Assembly (NCBI GenBank): GCA_946699065.1
Contig: CAMPDV010000010.1
Span: 868,001 to 932,000, forward strand
DNA length: 64,000 nucleotides
Direction: 5' to 3'
From: Loxodes magnus
Lineage: Eukaryota; Ciliophora; Karyorelictea; Loxodida; Loxodidae
The translations under genes and the position numbers were made by a program. The notes beneath the pieces are model-generated. The model did not search any database. It was not told the DNA's origin and was given only the letters and a program-made list of their open reading frames with translations. Below, in pieces: positions 24,249 through 37,739 of this stretch (positions are counted from its first letter, which is position 1; every line of letters begins with the position of its first letter).

Positions 24249-25913
24249 ATGGAAAACTCTCAAAAATACGAAACAAGTAGGAATATGCTTAGAAGAATTA
24301 ATGAAAAGCGAAAACTCTCCGCTAACGCTAAGCCTATGCTTTTTCCTGTTCCTAACCCGCAAGCTAATATGAATTCTCCTACTTTGTAAACCTAATTAAA
24401 TAAATTACTTTAGCATGAACCTGACTTTGATAAAGAAATTGATAGAGATTATGATGTTGTTAGCTCTCATTTAGGATCTGAGGGGAAGAATTCGAACATT
24501 GGGAAAAAGTTTCTTTAACTTAAGGACTTGGCAGTTGAACTAGAAAATGGTTAAAACAATGATTAGTCTTTGAGCGTTTCTGAGGAAATTTCTAGTTTTC
24601 AAAAAGAAGCTTTCAACTTTTCAGACTATTTCAGAAACCACTAAGGCTAAGAAGAAGAAAAGCACATTTAAGTAAGCCAGAAAGCTTCTCCTCTACTTCC
24701 GTAAAAAGCAAATGCTACTTAGACAAGATAAAATACAGTGAAAAAAGAATCTAATAAATATGAAACGCCTCTAAACACAAGATCCAAGTCTGAAGACAAG
24801 GGTAAAGAAATTTCCCCTTTAAATGGTATAGAAATATTAGGCGACTAGAGCAGTGTTTAGGAAGATGATATAGAAGAAAACGTTATACAATCAAATCCTG
24901 CTAAATAAGATGTATTATCTTAAAATCAGTCTCTTTTCAATAAAGAAAATGGCATAAATCAAAGTGATTATAAGATTAATAAATCTTATAATGTACAAAA
25001 TAAGAACTAAGATTAAGTCATTTAGAATCAAAACGAACTAAGGTAGCGAAACATACAAAAAAAGCCCTCTTAATTATCCACGAAGTAAAAGGAAATAAAA
25101 TTAGAGACAGATATTTAAGTGTAAAATATAGTTGAATTCAAAAATGTATAGTTGTCACCTATCATAAACCAGAGAAAAAAAGTAGAAACAAAACATAATT
25201 TAAATTATTAAAAAACAACTGAATGTCATACTTAGCAAAATAATTAAGATAAAGGCTCTCCTAAATAGTTTGACACCAACTTTAAAAACATTGATCTATT
25301 GTTTCCTGATTTTATAATAAGAGATAGAATAAGAAGTGGAGCTAATCCATTTGATGTTTAACAAGAGAATATAGTGCCTGCTAATAAGGAATAAGACTTA
25401 AATTTCAATGAGGACTAAGCTATGGAGCCTAATTAGAGAGTAAGAATATCTATTAATGAGTTTGTTCTTGAAGAGTAAAAATCCCCTAGAGATTCTACAA
25501 GCAGGATGACGTAATTTAATTAATAATTTTAGATAAAAAATAGTATTTTGTCCTAAATGCTAGCGTGATAGTGCTACGAAAGCTGAAAGGATAGTAACTA
25601 GAACAGCATAGAGGTAAATATAAATAAAGGGTAAAGTTAATCATTGGTAAAAGATATAAAGCACTTAATGTTCAGTTGCTTTTAAGGAAGCTTCTGCTAC
25701 GGTTCTGATGATTAGATAAAGGTTGTATACAAATGTAGAACCTGCCATGAAATTCTCATTTCTTAATTTGTTTTTCTTTTTTCATAAATTGAAAATTATA
25801 TTTCCCTAAGAAAATTTAATGTAACTGTTATCAACTAAAAGTGTAATTACTTCATCCTAAGAAATAAATGGGAACTATTTGTGGAAAATGGATGCTAAGA
25901 GTTAGTAAATTGA
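24249..25913 (+). CDS. Acidic Gln/Asn/Ser-rich protein with Cys pairs near C-terminus
   Basis: 554 residues, ATG 24249, TGA 25911, one exon. The first ~430 residues are disordered-looking (many Q, N, S, D, E), with TAA/TAG used freely for Gln. From about residue 437 the composition changes. A Cys cluster appears (FSCFQGSFCYGS, then YKCRTCHEIL, then NQKCNYF and NGCQELVN), which could bind zinc. Two in-frame TGAs near residues 440-446 (MLAWQCYESWKD) are read as Trp. The alternative is that the first of them (25566-25568) is the real stop and the Cys-rich tail is not made. The ordered, less AT-rich tail favours the long form. No family recognised. Confidence 0.7.
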
Positions 25914-26931
25914 ATGAATAAATGCTTATGGAATAAGGTGTCAAAAGTTATTATTTTTATTAAAGAAGTATCTAAATAATAGTACTTAATTAGTTATAAT
26001 GGAGCCAAGTGGATTGTAAAAGTAAGATATTCTAAGCAATATCAAATAAATTTTAACAGTATTTGTTTGCTAGAGGCACATCAATAATTAGAAATAATTA
26101 ATATAAATAATTAGTATAACTAACCAAATCTTAAAATTCATTTAAGACTAGCATTGCTATAACTTCATTGAATGATAATAGAAAAGGGCATTTAAACATA
26201 CACTTACAAACTATTACATCTTCAATAGTAAATACAATCTAATCAACACCAACATAAATAGGAACTTGATTGATATTTAAATGCTAAAGAAATCATTCTA
26301 CCCAATTAATTTACTAAGACTAGTCACTTAATATAATAAGCAAATAGTCCTAAATATTAAAAATTGTTCATAAAGCAAAATCTAATACAGTGTATCTTAA
26401 GCATTGATAAGTAACTATAAAGTTTAAAATTATAGATTAAGAATCTTAATTGCTTATAATTAACTATTTAAAGCCGAATTCTTTATTAAAATAAGCATAT
26501 AAAGGGTAAATAGTCTATTAACTATCAATTTTAATAGCAAAATTAATGATTTATTCAGTTCTTTTTATTTCTTCTAAGCAAGAGTAAAATAATGCTAGAT
26601 TGATGCAATATTCTGTATACAAGATTACTTATCATTCTTATTAGAAGCAAGCGAAATATTACTAGGATGCTTAAAGTATAAATAGTTAAATTTGATTTGG
26701 AAGTATTTATATATTGTAATCTGTGATGAAATAGCATTATTATAAAAATTTCTTATTTTATGCAGAGAGAGATAGGCAAAATATAATAGCCAGAGGTGAA
26801 TGAATGATTTTATACCTAATGCTTACTAGATTTTGCTATATTGTATAAAGGATTGATATGTTAAAAGCATATTAAAGCTTCTCTTAATTCTTATTTTTAA
26901 TTTTAATAGTTTACTTTAAATTTATTTATTC
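25914..26931. other. Spacer between convergent genes
   Basis: AT-rich; no supported feature. Confidence 0.5.
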
Positions 26932-28299
26932 TCAAACTTCCTGTCTTTCGAAACTTGGCTTGTTTTCTTAATTAATGCTTTCCTTTTACGAGCTTTTTGA
27001 TTATTTCAATTCTATTTCATCATGTTCTAAAAATTTCTCTGTATCTAAGTGGGAAATTTCGAAAGGTTCACAGAAGCTTAAAGTAACTACATGACTATAG
27101 CCACAACTTAACTAATTATAATAAAGACTTACTTTTTTAGCTTTTATTTGGTAATCATAAATTTGGACAGGGGCGATATTATGAGTTTTGGGTAAATCTT
27201 TGCCAAGACATCCCTAGAGATTACTTCCAAAGCCAATAATACTTCCGTCATTAAGGAGTAGTAAATTAAAGTGACTTTTAGTGCAGATTTTTTCTACTTT
27301 AGGCTTAATAGAATCCAAAACTGTAGCTTCTTATTGTATATATTTAATGTCTGTTTTTATTCCTAGTTAGCCAAAGCAGTTCGCTCCTCATATATATACT
27401 TCACCCTAAGAAGTCAAAGCAATCGAATGATAAATTCCGCATTGAATATCTTTAATTTTAATTCTTAGCTAATCGTTGTGCTCGTAGTTTTTGAACTTAA
27501 CTTCTTAAGGAGACAAAATATCTTAGTAGCTTGAATTTAATTCAATATAAGGATTTCCTCATGTATATATTCTATTTTTCTCTACATTTAAAGCTAATAC
27601 ATGTGACATTCCTGCAGACACTCTACTAAACCCTCCTATTTCATTAAGAGGTATTTAGGTAGGTTTATCGGCTTTTTAATATGATCCTAAACCAAGAACT
27701 CCGAATTTTTACCATCCAAAAGAATAAGCTTCATTCTTATTATTTATCACTATAGTGAAATTTTTTCCACATGCAACATCTTTGACATTCATATCTCAAA
27801 AGAAATCTACAATCTTAGGTTCAATCTAAATGTTACTTCTTAGATCAATACCGTTGTTTATTTTACTATTAAGAGAAAGTCTATATCCAAGCTAATTATC
27901 GTCACCGCATCCTCAAGAAAATAAAAGTCCTTAATCAGAAATGGCACAGACATGATTAGATCCCACTGATATTTTTACGATATTAATATCTGGCTGCATA
28001 TCTTAAACATTTTAAACTTTATTTGGATTTTATTGCTAGTTTATTATACTTTCTCTCTGATATTCTTCTAATTACTTGTTAAAGGCAATTTGAACTGGTT
28101 TATCAATCTACTCAGAAGGTAGTTATCCACATTAAGCATATATGTTTTCTCCCCAACATAGCATATCATTATTGTTGGTTTTTACAAATGTATTATATGG
28201 CCCACAATATATTTTTTCGAATGCTTTTATATTATTGAAATGCCTTCCTGATTTGTCTATGATTTATCCCTAGTCGTTGCTTCCAAACATAAAGAGCAT
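26932..28299 (-). CDS. RCC1-repeat protein
   Basis: 455 residues, ATG 28299, TGA 26934-26932, no intron. It opens with the first blade strand LFMFGSNDQGQIIDKSG. Further RCC1-type blades follow: NNDMLCWGENIYAQCGQL, SDQGLLFSWGCGDDNQLGY, NNKNEAYSFGWQKFGVLGLG, TSQGEVYIWGANCFGQLGI, LLNDGSIIGFGSNLQGCLG, with connecting ISVGSNHVCAI, VACGKNFTIVI, IQCGIYHSIAL and LSCGYSHVVTL strands. That supports a six- to seven-bladed propeller. Three in-frame TGAs fall exactly at the blade Trp. RCC1 propellers serve as Ran exchange factors or, more often in protists, as scaffolds; the exchange-factor surface cannot be judged by eye. The C-terminal ~40 residues are charged and outside the propeller. Confidence 0.9.
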
Positions 28300-28478
28300 C
28301 TTACTTCCTATAGAATCTTATAATTTGAATGTTGGTTATTTTTACCCCATATTATAAGATAAAAAGCAAGATTAAATATTTAATCAGACTTTATGCTTTA
28401 TTTACGGTATTAAGATAGCAGGTTTATTAAAATTAATATAAAATCATCCTTTTAAATTCGTTTTTTATTACACTTTAT

Positions 28479-30074
28479 TTAACTTTTCGCTTTTTTTAAT
28501 TCCTCCAATTCACCTCCATGTATCTTTCCCGTATAATTTACTTAATAATCTACCTATTAAATTTACTCTGGCTATTTGTCTAGTATAAAGCTCTCAAGGA
28601 AGCTTTCATCTGAAGGTATATTTATAAAAGAGTTTTCACTTAGAAAGTTTGATCTTTGGCTTTCTTTTTCTCTCTAGGGTATTTTACTTTATTTTTAAGT
28701 TGGAGTAGTTTGGAATGTATTAGCAAATACATTTTCTAGCAATTTTATACGAATCTTCCTCATCTATTTATTTAGTTAGTCGTTCGAGTTCTTCAATCTT
28801 GTATTTTCTGACATTAGAGCAGAAATCTGATTATTAAGATCTGATTATTTGGTTTCAGCATCCTTATCAACTTCTTGATATTTTCGATTATAGTCTAGTT
28901 TTAATTTTTAGCAACTACTTGCAACATTTATTCTTAACTAAGGACTCTATTAAAATTTAGCTTCTGATTTTGCATTTTTAAAGATAGGGGACTATTTGAA
29001 GTTTTTGCTTTTAAAATCCTATGTACTTCTCATTAATTCTTATCTTGTATTTTTCGTTTAAACTTTACTCATAAAGCCCTAAGAAGTATTACTTTTAATC
29101 TTATCTTTAGCAGTAGGAGAAAATTATGCTTTCTAAGTTTTAATTTTTGTATTATGATTTGCTTTTTAGACTCTCAGCATAATGCTTCTAGGAGAAGCAT
29201 TTAAGCTTTAGCTTTAAATCATGCTCATTTGAACGAACTGGCTTTCAAGCATCTTTTGATATTGATTAATTTATTTTTGCTAGATTTCTATTTAGTTAGA
29301 CAGCTTATCAATAGCCAACTGGTATTAGTTGTTTTACTAGACTAATGCTTTGTTTTAGTTTATTAGCTTTTATATGTCATTGTTGCTTTCATTTTGCTTG
29401 TGTTTTATATAATCTTTTAAACTTACCACTTACTCTTGTAGCTTCTCATTATTAGCTATTTCTGTTTCTAGTCTAGTTTTAAGTTCTTAAAGCAAGCTTA
29501 ATGATATTTCATGTCTCTATGAGTGATTTTCACCTTAAAACGAGTTTAAAGATTGCACTGCTTTAAGTTTCATTTAGTCTTAATCGTTTAGAGATGATAC
29601 AGTTATAAGTGATTTTTAAGCATCCAGCATTAAAATTTCAGGTTATTAGCCAAGGTTGTTTTCACAATCGATTTTAGCAGATTTATTCTAATTTCTCTTC
29701 TTAATGTAGATTTACTTCCTTTAAGATAACTCTTATTATTACTGAGCCAGATTAGAAGGAGTAGTATAAGTTCTTTAAAGCTAATGAAGATAAGGATTAA
29801 TTTAATTTATCAAGGATAGATTATCCAATTTATTAAACGCAGTTTCATTACTATAAGTAGCGTTTTTTGGCAAGGACTGATTAGGTTTCTACTAATTATA
29901 ACTAAGCTTGCTGCTTTTTCTTTTATACTATTCTTTAGACTAATTTTATAACCTGTTCGATCTAACTAAGCTCTAGTCATCAGATTTTTCGGTTACTAAC
30001 ATATTAAATTTTTCCAATTCAAGTTTGGATATAAAAGCAGTTTCTTCACTTTCCTCTGCATTTAAGTATTACAT
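28479..30074 (-). CDS. Coiled-coil protein, unknown; terminator unclear
   Basis: ATG 30074. About 530 residues, Ser/Asn/Gln-rich with coiled coils at about 205-325 (SLLQELKTRLETEIANNEKL, QNQYQLAIDKLSNQIEI) and about 405-450 (NRKYQEVDKDAETKQSDLNN). It ends in an acidic-basic helix (GGELEELKKAKS). No TGA follows in this frame before the RCC1 gene starts, only 180 bp away. The coordinates given stop at the first TAA after KAKS (28481-28479). Alternatives are a 1-nt length difference in the A7 run near 28490, which would bring TGA into frame 15 codons on, or an unseen intron. It shares strand with the RCC1 gene. No family recognised. Confidence 0.6.
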
Positions 30075-30313
30075 TTATATAAAACAATCCACTTTAAAGA
30101 TTAAAATAAAGAGTCAATTACTAAAGCTTTAAGCCTAAATAGAGCTATTTATTATAAGTAAAGCTATTTAAATTCCCTTTTCTACCATACCACTCACTGC
30201 TTATTCTATATTCCCTTCTTTCTTATCTGCTATGATTTGATCCATATTAGATAGCATTTCAACTAACTGTCTTTAAAGTTATTTAATTTCTTGATTATAA
30301 ATCAAGACTGTAA

Positions 30314-31873
30314 ATGGATAACAACAAGAATAGCTCTAAGACTTGAAGTAGTTCAGTAAAGATTTCTAGAAGCTAATAAGTTTTTAGAGGAAAGCCATTT
30401 AGCTAGAGTGTCTAGACTAAGGTTTAAGTAATTAAAAATTAGACTAATAGAAATGTATAAAGCAATAAGGCTTAGCATTTACAACCTAAATTTTCTCTTT
30501 CTCCTAGACCTACTTAAAGAGCTTAAATGAGAGGCTTAAAATAAGAAGAGAGCACTTTTAGAAGTTCATTGAGAAGTGATTATAAAACACCTATTTCTTT
30601 GCAGAAGGTTATTGAGTAGAATACTATAAAGAAGCAGAATCAGGGGATTAATAATTAATTGTCCAAATCCTATAGATTAAATGAAACTTCATTCTCGCTA
30701 AGTGTTAAAAAACTGGATGTTAGAAGGTAATCGCTTTCAAAGTAAATCATACAAAAGTAAGTAAAAATAAAGCCCTTGAGTTAAAATGTAGTCTAAAGGC
30801 TTTAATAAATAAAGAAGGAGGAATATAAGCAGTTACCTATTCCAAGAGGATTTTAGCTTCAAAATACTTTTTATGTTGGCCCTGGCAACAATAGCGAGCT
30901 AGTAATTCGAACTTTGATTAGTAAAGGACTAACATAAGAATTAGACAAAAATAAAACAGTAAAAGTTCGCTGAATTTTATAGCCTTATGGAATAGACTAC
31001 GAGAATCTATGGACTGGAATGCTAGCTAATCATGTCCCTGAACTCTACAAATTTTTCACATGAAAATCTAATTTGCATCATATTCTAGTTCAAGGAGGAG
31101 CTGCATCCATACAGCCTAAAACATTTCAATTGACAAATAGAAAAGAAACAGAAAGTTTTCTAAATGATACAAAAGGAGGAATTTGGTTATGGAAGCCACC
31201 AGATTTAAGCTAAGGTAAAGGGATAAAGGTATACAAAAATGTAATAGATTTAAAAAAGGAAGTAAAGAATAAGTAGTTAAAGAGAGGAATTATTCAAAGG
31301 TATCTTGAAAACCCTTTGCTTTTACATGAAAACAAATTTGACATAAGATGTTATGCTTTAGTTGCTCACTGTAAGCCTCTTATAGCATTTTGATACCCTG
31401 AATATTATATAAGAAGATCACTAGAAAAATTTGATTTGTAGAGTGATAATTATATGGTTCATTTAACAAATAACTCTATTCAAAAGAAGCATGAATAATT
31501 CAATGCAATGAAGGAAGAAACCATATGAAGTAAAGAGTAGTTCTCAAACTATATCTAAGGAGATCTTATTCGAAAAATCGATGAACAAATCTTTAGTCAA
31601 ATCAAAACTCTTTTTACAGTAACCAAAAATCATATAAGGTAAAAAGCAGGATGCTTTGAACTACTAGGACTCGACTTTATGATAACTAAAGATAACAAAG
31701 TTTGATTTATAGAAGCAAACACGAACCCTGCACTTTGATAAGATACAACTGTTTAGTAGTCTTTAATAGAAAAAATGCTAAGCGATTTAGTTGACTTGGT
31801 CTTTCATCTGAATTTAGACAATGGAATTGGAAAAGAATTGAAAGGAAACCTGTTTTAGTAGGCTTACCCATGA
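30314..31873 (+). CDS. Tubulin-tyrosine-ligase-like (TTLL) enzyme
   Basis: 519 residues, ATG 30314, TGA 31871, no intron. A Ser/Gln-rich N-terminal extension (~190 residues) precedes the ATP-grasp TTL domain. Visible motifs: VKVRWILQPYGIDYENLWTG, GGIWLWKPPDLSQGKGI (ATP-binding loop, about 288), IIQRYLENPLLL, KFDIRCYALV, MVHLTNNSIQKK, GCFELLGLDFMI and VWFIEANTNPAL (metal-binding Glu/Asn, about 460-474). Such enzymes ligate amino acids (Tyr, Glu or Gly) to tubulin tails. Which one cannot be read here, but glutamylation or glycylation is usual for ciliary TTLLs. Seven in-frame TGAs are read as Trp, including the VWFIEAN and NPALW positions. Confidence 0.93.
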
Positions 31874-32316
31874 CTTTTCTATACTTTGATTAAGTATTCT
31901 AAGTTTTTTAAATAAGCTCAATAAATAATAATTTTGTTTGTCTAGATAAATTCTTATTTATAATGCTTAATAAGTACAAGTAGCAAATTCTAATTGCATA
32001 TAGGGAAAGATTAGAGAGGATATTAGTTAACATAAATATCCTTATTATCTTCCTATAAAGGTAAGAATATAAATTTTTTAATTATTCAGAGTGCTTGCTT
32101 AGTATGTTAAAAGTAGCAAACACCTGATTTAAAGTTTTTTAGTTTATAAAAGTTAATAAGAAGAATACAAGAAAAATATAGAAGCTAAAGTAGCTCTAAT
32201 TTGATTTCTCTTAGCTTTTTGCCTTTATTTAATAGTGTAAAGATAAGGTATCTTAAGCTATACTTAATCCGTTATTAATTAGAAATAATCATTTAGAATG
32301 TACAAGTGAGCATTTT
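31874..32316. other. Spacer between convergent genes
   Basis: AT-rich; nothing recognisable. Confidence 0.5.
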
Positions 32317-33249
32317 TCACTCTAAGAAACCCCTCCAAAGCATATTTTCATTACTTTCTTGAGTTGACTGAAGAATATTTCTCAAATCTTCAGAGTTTTC
32401 TGCTTTTAATATAGTTTCAAAAAATCCTTGGTAATATTCTTCTGAGTCTTAGTTAGCTTCTTAAGTTTGCTTACATTAAAGTAAATTGTCCAATTTATTT
32501 ATTTGAGGTTATTTGTATTTTTCATGAACTTTCTTATAGTAATTCTAAAAAATTGATATTTTGAGTCCTGTTCTTTATTCTGGACTTTTAGAAAACTTAA
32601 GAGATGGAATTTTGTCTTTTTATTAACTTTAAAACTTATCAACTCCCACTTCTTTTTCAGGATAAAAGGGTTACTTTTCCTTTTATTCTAAGCATTTATT
32701 TTGAATCTTCTAGTGAGTTATTTAATCTCTAATTTTTAGCTCACTAAAGCTGAAGTTATATTAGTTATCTACATCTTAAGTATATTTATGAGACTCTAGA
32801 GCCTGAATCTATTTGTTTTCCTCTCTAAATTCTTAAAGTTTAGGATAATTTTGAACTAAAGGCTTATTATGTTGAGTAGGCTCAACGTTAATTATATATG
32901 CTTCTTTATTTAAACTACAAGTAGAGTCATATATAGCACCATCATATGCCTCTTCCCCCAAATAGATATTATCCTCCTCATCTTATACTTCTTTAACTAA
33001 ACTCTCCTCAAAATTCTTTAAGATATCCTGCTCTATTTCTTCAAAACTTAATTCTTTTGATACTTGCTTCTTTTGATAAAGAATAAGAAACTAATTACTT
33101 TCAACTTACTCTTCTAACTACTTCTAATCACTCTTTTAAGGTTCTTATCTGATTTGGTGTTTTACTCTATTATTTTAGATTATTTAGCTGTTTAACTTCT
33201 CATTCGAATGTGCCTAAATATGCTTAACTTAGCTTGCTTTATTTTCCAT
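32317..33249 (-). CDS. Acidic helical protein, unknown
   Basis: 310 residues, ATG 33249, TGA 32319-32317, single exon, no in-frame TGA elsewhere. N-terminal ~55 residues are Gln/Ser-rich. Then comes a conserved-looking acidic block (ELSFEEIEQDILKNFEESL, EDNIYLGEEAYDGAIYDS), a PKLQEFREENKQIQALESHK helix, and a C-terminal YYQGFFETILKAENSEDL / NENMLWRGFLE end. The steady frame and D/E-rich codons argue for a real gene. No motif that I can name. Confidence 0.7.
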
Positions 33250-33793
33250 TCTCTCTATTTATAATCTTCTTCCTCTTTTTGTTATATAAATATAAAGATA
33301 TTTAAGATACTAAAAATGAAATAAATTACTAATACTTAAGTTCATAAATAACGCTAAAAGGAGCAGTCTATACAAGGTAAATATAAGATAATCTGAAGAG
33401 CTTTCCAAGTAGAATAGACTAGAAGTAAACATAGTAAATAGGTGTATATCTTCTTCTCTTTTATATTACAAAGATTAGCCTATATGATTATCTCACTCTA
33501 TAAGACAATATTGGTCTAGATCTCTTAAGGAACTGAAAACCTTATAGATTTAAACGAAGTTAGACTATAAAGTAAATTAAGAGTTAATATATAAGCTTAT
33601 AGATAAGCATACATTAGAAGCAGATTTCTATTTAAGTGATATAAGCATAATGCATGCCAGTTAAATTAATAAATAAGTGAGAGATTTAAAAATTTAGAGT
33701 TGGAAAAGAAAATAAGCAGCAAATCTTTCCAAGCCAATTAATTTAAAATTAGAAAGCTTTAAATTTAAATTAGATTCAAATTTATAATTATAA
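33250..33793. other. Spacer between divergent genes; possible 5' extension of importin alpha
   Basis: An in-frame ATG at 33650 would add 48 residues to importin alpha. The added stretch is AT-rich and unlike the family, so I treat it as 5' leader. No other feature. Confidence 0.45.
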
Positions 33794-35527
33794 ATGCTTA
33801 CCGCGGAGATTAGACTTGACTTACCTGAGAGTAGATCTATGTAAGACAATAAAAATAGTATTCATTCCTACCTTAAAGGCCAAAATCTATCAATAGCCAA
33901 GGAAAAAAGATAAGAGTTTTAGATTGAGTTAAGGAAATAAAACAGACACAGCAAGTTTAACCAAAGGAGATTCTAGAATTCACTATCAAGCAAGTAATAA
34001 GAATATGATGATTTCTAAAAAATAAGCCTTTTAGATAAATCCTCAATTTTAATAAGTAATCAGCTCATCTTGCGAACTCCTACAATTCTAAGTGAGTAGA
34101 ATCAAAGTATTATAGCAAAACTCTAGCAAATATTGGTTTATATGAATCAATAGTGAAACAAAGAGAACCATGAAATTCCACTCTTTTGTCTTTACACAAT
34201 TAGGAAAAACTTAACAAATATCTTACTAAATTCTGATCAATAGTTTTAAATATTGGAAGCTGTTTATGAAGCAAAATTAATTCCTAGAATAGTGGATTTT
34301 CTTAAACCTGAGTATCTAAAATTCAGAAAAGAAGCTTTATGGGTGGTTATTGGAATTACTTCAGGGCAAAGCTTATTCATTAGAGAGTTGATAAACAATG
34401 ATCTGATCCCTTTACTAATAGACATTATATAGCAAAAGAATGATTTAGATGATGTTTAAGATACTTTAATAGCTTTAGGAAATATTGCAAGCGATAACTA
34501 GGAGAATAGGAACAGCTTAATATAGCAGAACTTCATCAATATTGTTATAGATCTAATTCAATGCGATCAAGGAATACCTCCAGATTTACTAGAGATAAGC
34601 TTATGAATTCTCTGGAATTTACTGAGAAGTAAAGAGGTCGATTAGACTTTCTTTCATAAAGCCTTGAAGATTTTCCATAAAGCATTGTATATAGATATGG
34701 ATAATATAATAAGGGAGGCATGCTTAGGTATTAAAATTATTCTATAGGATGAAAATTAGCTTGAGTTACTTTTTGAAAGAGGAGCTCATGAGAAAGTTGT
34801 TGAGCTTTTGGATAATTTGGATAGTAGCTATCTGCAAGAAGTCATTAATATCTTAGCGAAAATATCAGAAGGTGAAGATTAATATACTGAAGCTTTAGTA
34901 GAAATAGGAGTATTTCCTAAGCTGAAAAAAGTAATAGAGAAAAATAGAGAAAAATAGAGAAAAATGTGAAGTAATAAAGGAAGTTCTGTTTGTTATTAGC
35001 AATTTGCTGGTTCAAAAAGAAAATCATATATAAGTCTTTATGGAGCAGAGTTTCACTTCATTTATCTTTGAGTTATTAGACAGCAAAAGCAAAGATGTAA
35101 GTATCATTAAGATATTTAGGTTTAATACGAAGCTTTATATTGTATCTTTAATATTTTACAATACGGTAATTGCACTTAATTACAATACCTGCTCAAGCAA
35201 AACTTAATCTATCTCATTATCTAATTTAAGTCAGAAAAGGAATTTAAAATTATAAGTTTGGTACTTGATATGATATATGTAGTCTTAGAAAAAGGATTGC
35301 AATATTAAGCGTAAATCGGAAGTGTGGACATTTTCCTACAATTTGATAATTATGGAGGAATTAATCTTTTGAACGATACCGAAAACCATCCTAATCAGAA
35401 TATAAGTGCCAAGGCTGTTACAATAAATCAAAAATTCTTTAGTTCAGAAAACTGTAGTGCAGAAGTAGAAAATTATTCTTAGTCACTTAAACTAGAAATT
35501 CCTTCAAGTGGATTTATATTTTAATGA
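33794..35527 (+). CDS. Importin alpha (karyopherin alpha)
   Basis: About 563 residues in three exons, ATG 33794, TGA 35525. The N-terminus holds a basic importin-beta-binding region (AKEKRQEFQIELRKQNRHSK, then FNQRRF). Armadillo repeats follow: AVYEAKLIPRIVDFL..KFRKEALWVVIGITSGQ, IPLLIDII..DVQDTLIALGNIASDN, LLEISLWILWNLLRS, IIREACLGIKIILQD, CEVIKEVLFVISNLL, VQYEALYCIFNIL. The Trp-rich ALWVV/WILWNL surface is the cargo groove. It carries classical nuclear localisation signals through the pore with importin beta. Two tiny introns are needed: 34931-34949 (in a 10-bp repeat tract) and 35097-35119. The end reads TTT TAA TGA. The start choice is tentative (alternative ATG 33650). Confidence 0.9.
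34931..34949 (+). other. Putative 19-nt intron inside 10-bp repeat tract
   Basis: Starts GTAATAG and ends TAGAG. Its removal (or any loss of 1 mod 3 bases) restores the armadillo frame before CEVIKEVLFVISNLL. The flanking sequence is a GAGAAAAATA repeat, so slippage is an alternative explanation. Confidence 0.55.
34936..34965 (+). repeat. Three-copy 10-bp tandem repeat (AGAGAAAAAT)
   Basis: Three near-perfect copies of a 10-mer at the boundary of a predicted exon. Because 10 is not a multiple of 3, every change in copy number changes the frame. Confidence 0.85.
35097..35119 (+). other. 23-nt intron in importin alpha
   Basis: GTAAGT...TATTTAG. Removal joins SKD to VQYEALYCIFNILQYGNC, an armadillo helix, and opens the frame to the TGA. 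Confidence 0.85.
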
Positions 35528-36139
35528 TAATGTAATGAACTGTTAGTTTTAATACTAATTTTATGATTAAAATAAGAATTTTAATTTTAAGTCATCAACA
35601 GTACCAAAAAGTAAAAGCATGTATATTGAGCGCTGAAACTCTTATAAATATTAATTATTTAATGTTACTATATTTTTTAATTTACGATATTTTGACTCAT
35701 ATTCTTAGTACGTTAATTGTAAATTTTATGTAGTTTCTATATTTAAAAAGCTCGAAGCTATATCAATAAACCTTTTTTCTGGTACTGATCTTTAAATATT
35801 TCAAACATCTACTGGGATTTTAATGCCTTTACTATTTGCAAAATTAACCTTATATAAATCTAACTTTTGCATATTTTTGGTTCTTTATAGATTTATACTT
35901 AAGATAACTTTCTTTACAATTGTATCTAATAGCTTTATTAAATAGCAGAACTAAAGATAAGAACTTATTACAAGATACAATGGTTAGAGAAATGATTGAT
36001 AAGAGTGGTTATGATAGAATGCTTATAAAATGCTTAGTAGTGTTGCTTAATTGGCTTGATAGTTGTTATTCAAAATAAAATAAGATAAAAGGCAAATTTT
36101 CTTAATTAAGTTATGTAAGGTGTAGGTTATAAAGCCTAA
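35528..36139. other. Spacer between convergent genes
   Basis: AT-rich; no supported feature. Confidence 0.5.
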
Positions 36140-37348
<1,209 letters not shown>

Positions 37349-37739
37349 TTTAATCTCACACTTCTTTGTCTTTAATTTTCAATATGGCAGATGAACATAG
37401 TAGTCTGGATTTCTTTAAATTCCATTTTACACTCATTTTAATTATTTATCATTACTTACCATATTTATCATTAAACTCTAATCAATTAATGCATGTTCTC
37501 TTTACTTATTCTCAGTACTTTGTAAATTATCTTTATGATAGCTCTAATTATTTATATAAATTTATCTATTAACTGAGCGAAAGCAAGAATTTGTTGTTTA
37601 TATTAAATCTTTTAAAAGACACTGAGGAATATAGACTATTTAATGGTTTAAAGCGAAGACAATAATAAGACTTATATACCAGCTTATTTAATACTAAATT
37701 TAAAGTTATTAGCAGCATTATGAACACGTCGCCACTTCT
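37349..37739. other. AT-rich spacer
   Basis: A plus-strand open stretch at 37366-37572 translates to a hydrophobic AT-rich peptide without conserved pattern. I do not call it a gene. Confidence 0.5.

Noticed and set aside
37366-37572. 68-residue hydrophobic plus-strand ORF upstream of the MYST gene
   Set aside because: AT-rich translation dominated by L, I, Y, F with no conserved feature; lies in the promoter spacer.
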